DNA from: Acidobacteriaceae bacterium
Lineage (GTDB): Bacteria > Acidobacteriota > Terriglobia > Terriglobales > Acidobacteriaceae
DNA length: 5,525 nt
Reading direction: 5' to 3'
NCBI GenBank assembly: GCA_025462785.1
Contig: JAOAPG010000268.1
Location: 1 to 5,525, forward strand
The translations under genes and the position numbers were made by a program. Position 1 is the stretch's first letter. Every line of letters begins with the position of its first letter. The notes below the pieces were generated by a model. That model ran no database searches. It saw nothing but the letters and a program-made list of their open reading frames with translations, and was not told the origin of the DNA. This document shows, piece after piece, positions 5,424 through 5,525 of the stretch.

Positions 5424-5444
5424 AGAAGCCTTTTGCGTGCTTCT
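5424..5444 (-). repeat. Leader hairpin 1 of the HTH gene pair
   Basis: AGAAGC (5424-5429) and GCTTCT (5439-5444) are perfect 6-bp arms around a 9-nt loop, 15 nt upstream of the ATG at 5409. If transcribed, the stem sits close enough to the start to influence ribosome access. Confidence 0.4.
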
Positions 5445-5450
5445 ACCTAA

Positions 5451-5471
5451 GGGATTAACCAGCAGAATCCC
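5451..5471 (-). repeat. Leader hairpin 2 of the HTH gene pair
   Basis: GGGATT (5451-5456) and AATCCC (5466-5471) are perfect 6-bp arms around a 9-nt loop. It has the same 21-nt geometry as the neighbouring hairpin and is separated from it by 6 nt. It may be an RNA stem or an operator. Confidence 0.4.
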
Positions 5472-5494
5472 TCGATGCAAAAAGGGCGCGAAAA

Positions 5495-5511
5495 TGGGAA
5501 AATCTGTCCCA
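5495..5511. promoter_or_regulatory. Operator-like imperfect palindrome
   Basis: TGGGAAAATCTGTCCCA: arms TGGGAAA and TGTCCCA match at 6 of 7 positions around a 3-nt centre. It lies 86-102 nt upstream of the first HTH gene's start, where a promoter-proximal regulator site would be expected. No regulator can be named. Confidence 0.35.
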
Positions 5512-5525
5512 GAACGGGCCACGAT

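Noticed and set aside
5274..5522. 82-aa minus-strand open frame at the right edge
   Set aside because: It overlaps the start of the first HTH gene in another frame and shows no domain; it covers the leader hairpins instead.

Overview
The window looks like chromosomal DNA of a free-living bacterium. The combination of a zwf-glk-pgl gene block with a pair of very short, HTH-only LuxR-type regulators and a PilZ protein reminds me most of Acidobacteriota (Terriglobia / Koribacter-like). That placement rests on remembered protein style and moderate GC content, not on a search, so treat it as an inference.

Left part (1-3392, + strand): a tightly packed sugar-phosphate operon. It encodes glucose-6-phosphate dehydrogenase (zwf), glucokinase (glk) and 6-phosphogluconolactonase (pgl). 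zwf and glk overlap by 4 nt (ATGA); glk and pgl are 9 nt apart and lie in the same reading frame. Together the three enzymes turn glucose into 6-phosphogluconate and make NADPH, feeding the oxidative pentose phosphate and/or Entner-Doudoroff routes. The first 40 bases may hold the end of another gene of the same operon.

Middle (3393-4139): a convergent minus-strand gene for a 135-aa protein I do not recognise, with a CxxC plus HxxxH residue pattern, then a 328-bp intergenic region. This region carries a strong hairpin, a 12-bp tandem repeat, a dyad overlapping a plausible sigma70-like promoter, and little else.

Right part (4140-5525): a + strand protein with two PilZ domains, both with the c-di-GMP-binding signatures. 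It converges on two overlapping minus-strand genes for stand-alone LuxR/GerE-type HTH proteins. The second of these appears to have lost one base near its 3' end: as read, it runs 154 nt antisense into the PilZ gene, but a one-base correction in a GGAAAGGG run gives an 88-codon gene ending 15 nt short of the PilZ stop. The leader of the first HTH gene contains two consecutive 21-nt hairpins and a 17-bp imperfect palindrome.

I found no tRNA, rRNA, CRISPR array, insertion sequence or convincing intrinsic terminator. The metabolic genes are ordinary. The points most worth a second look are the apparent frameshift, the repeat/dyad cluster ahead of the PilZ gene, and the structured leader of the HTH pair.
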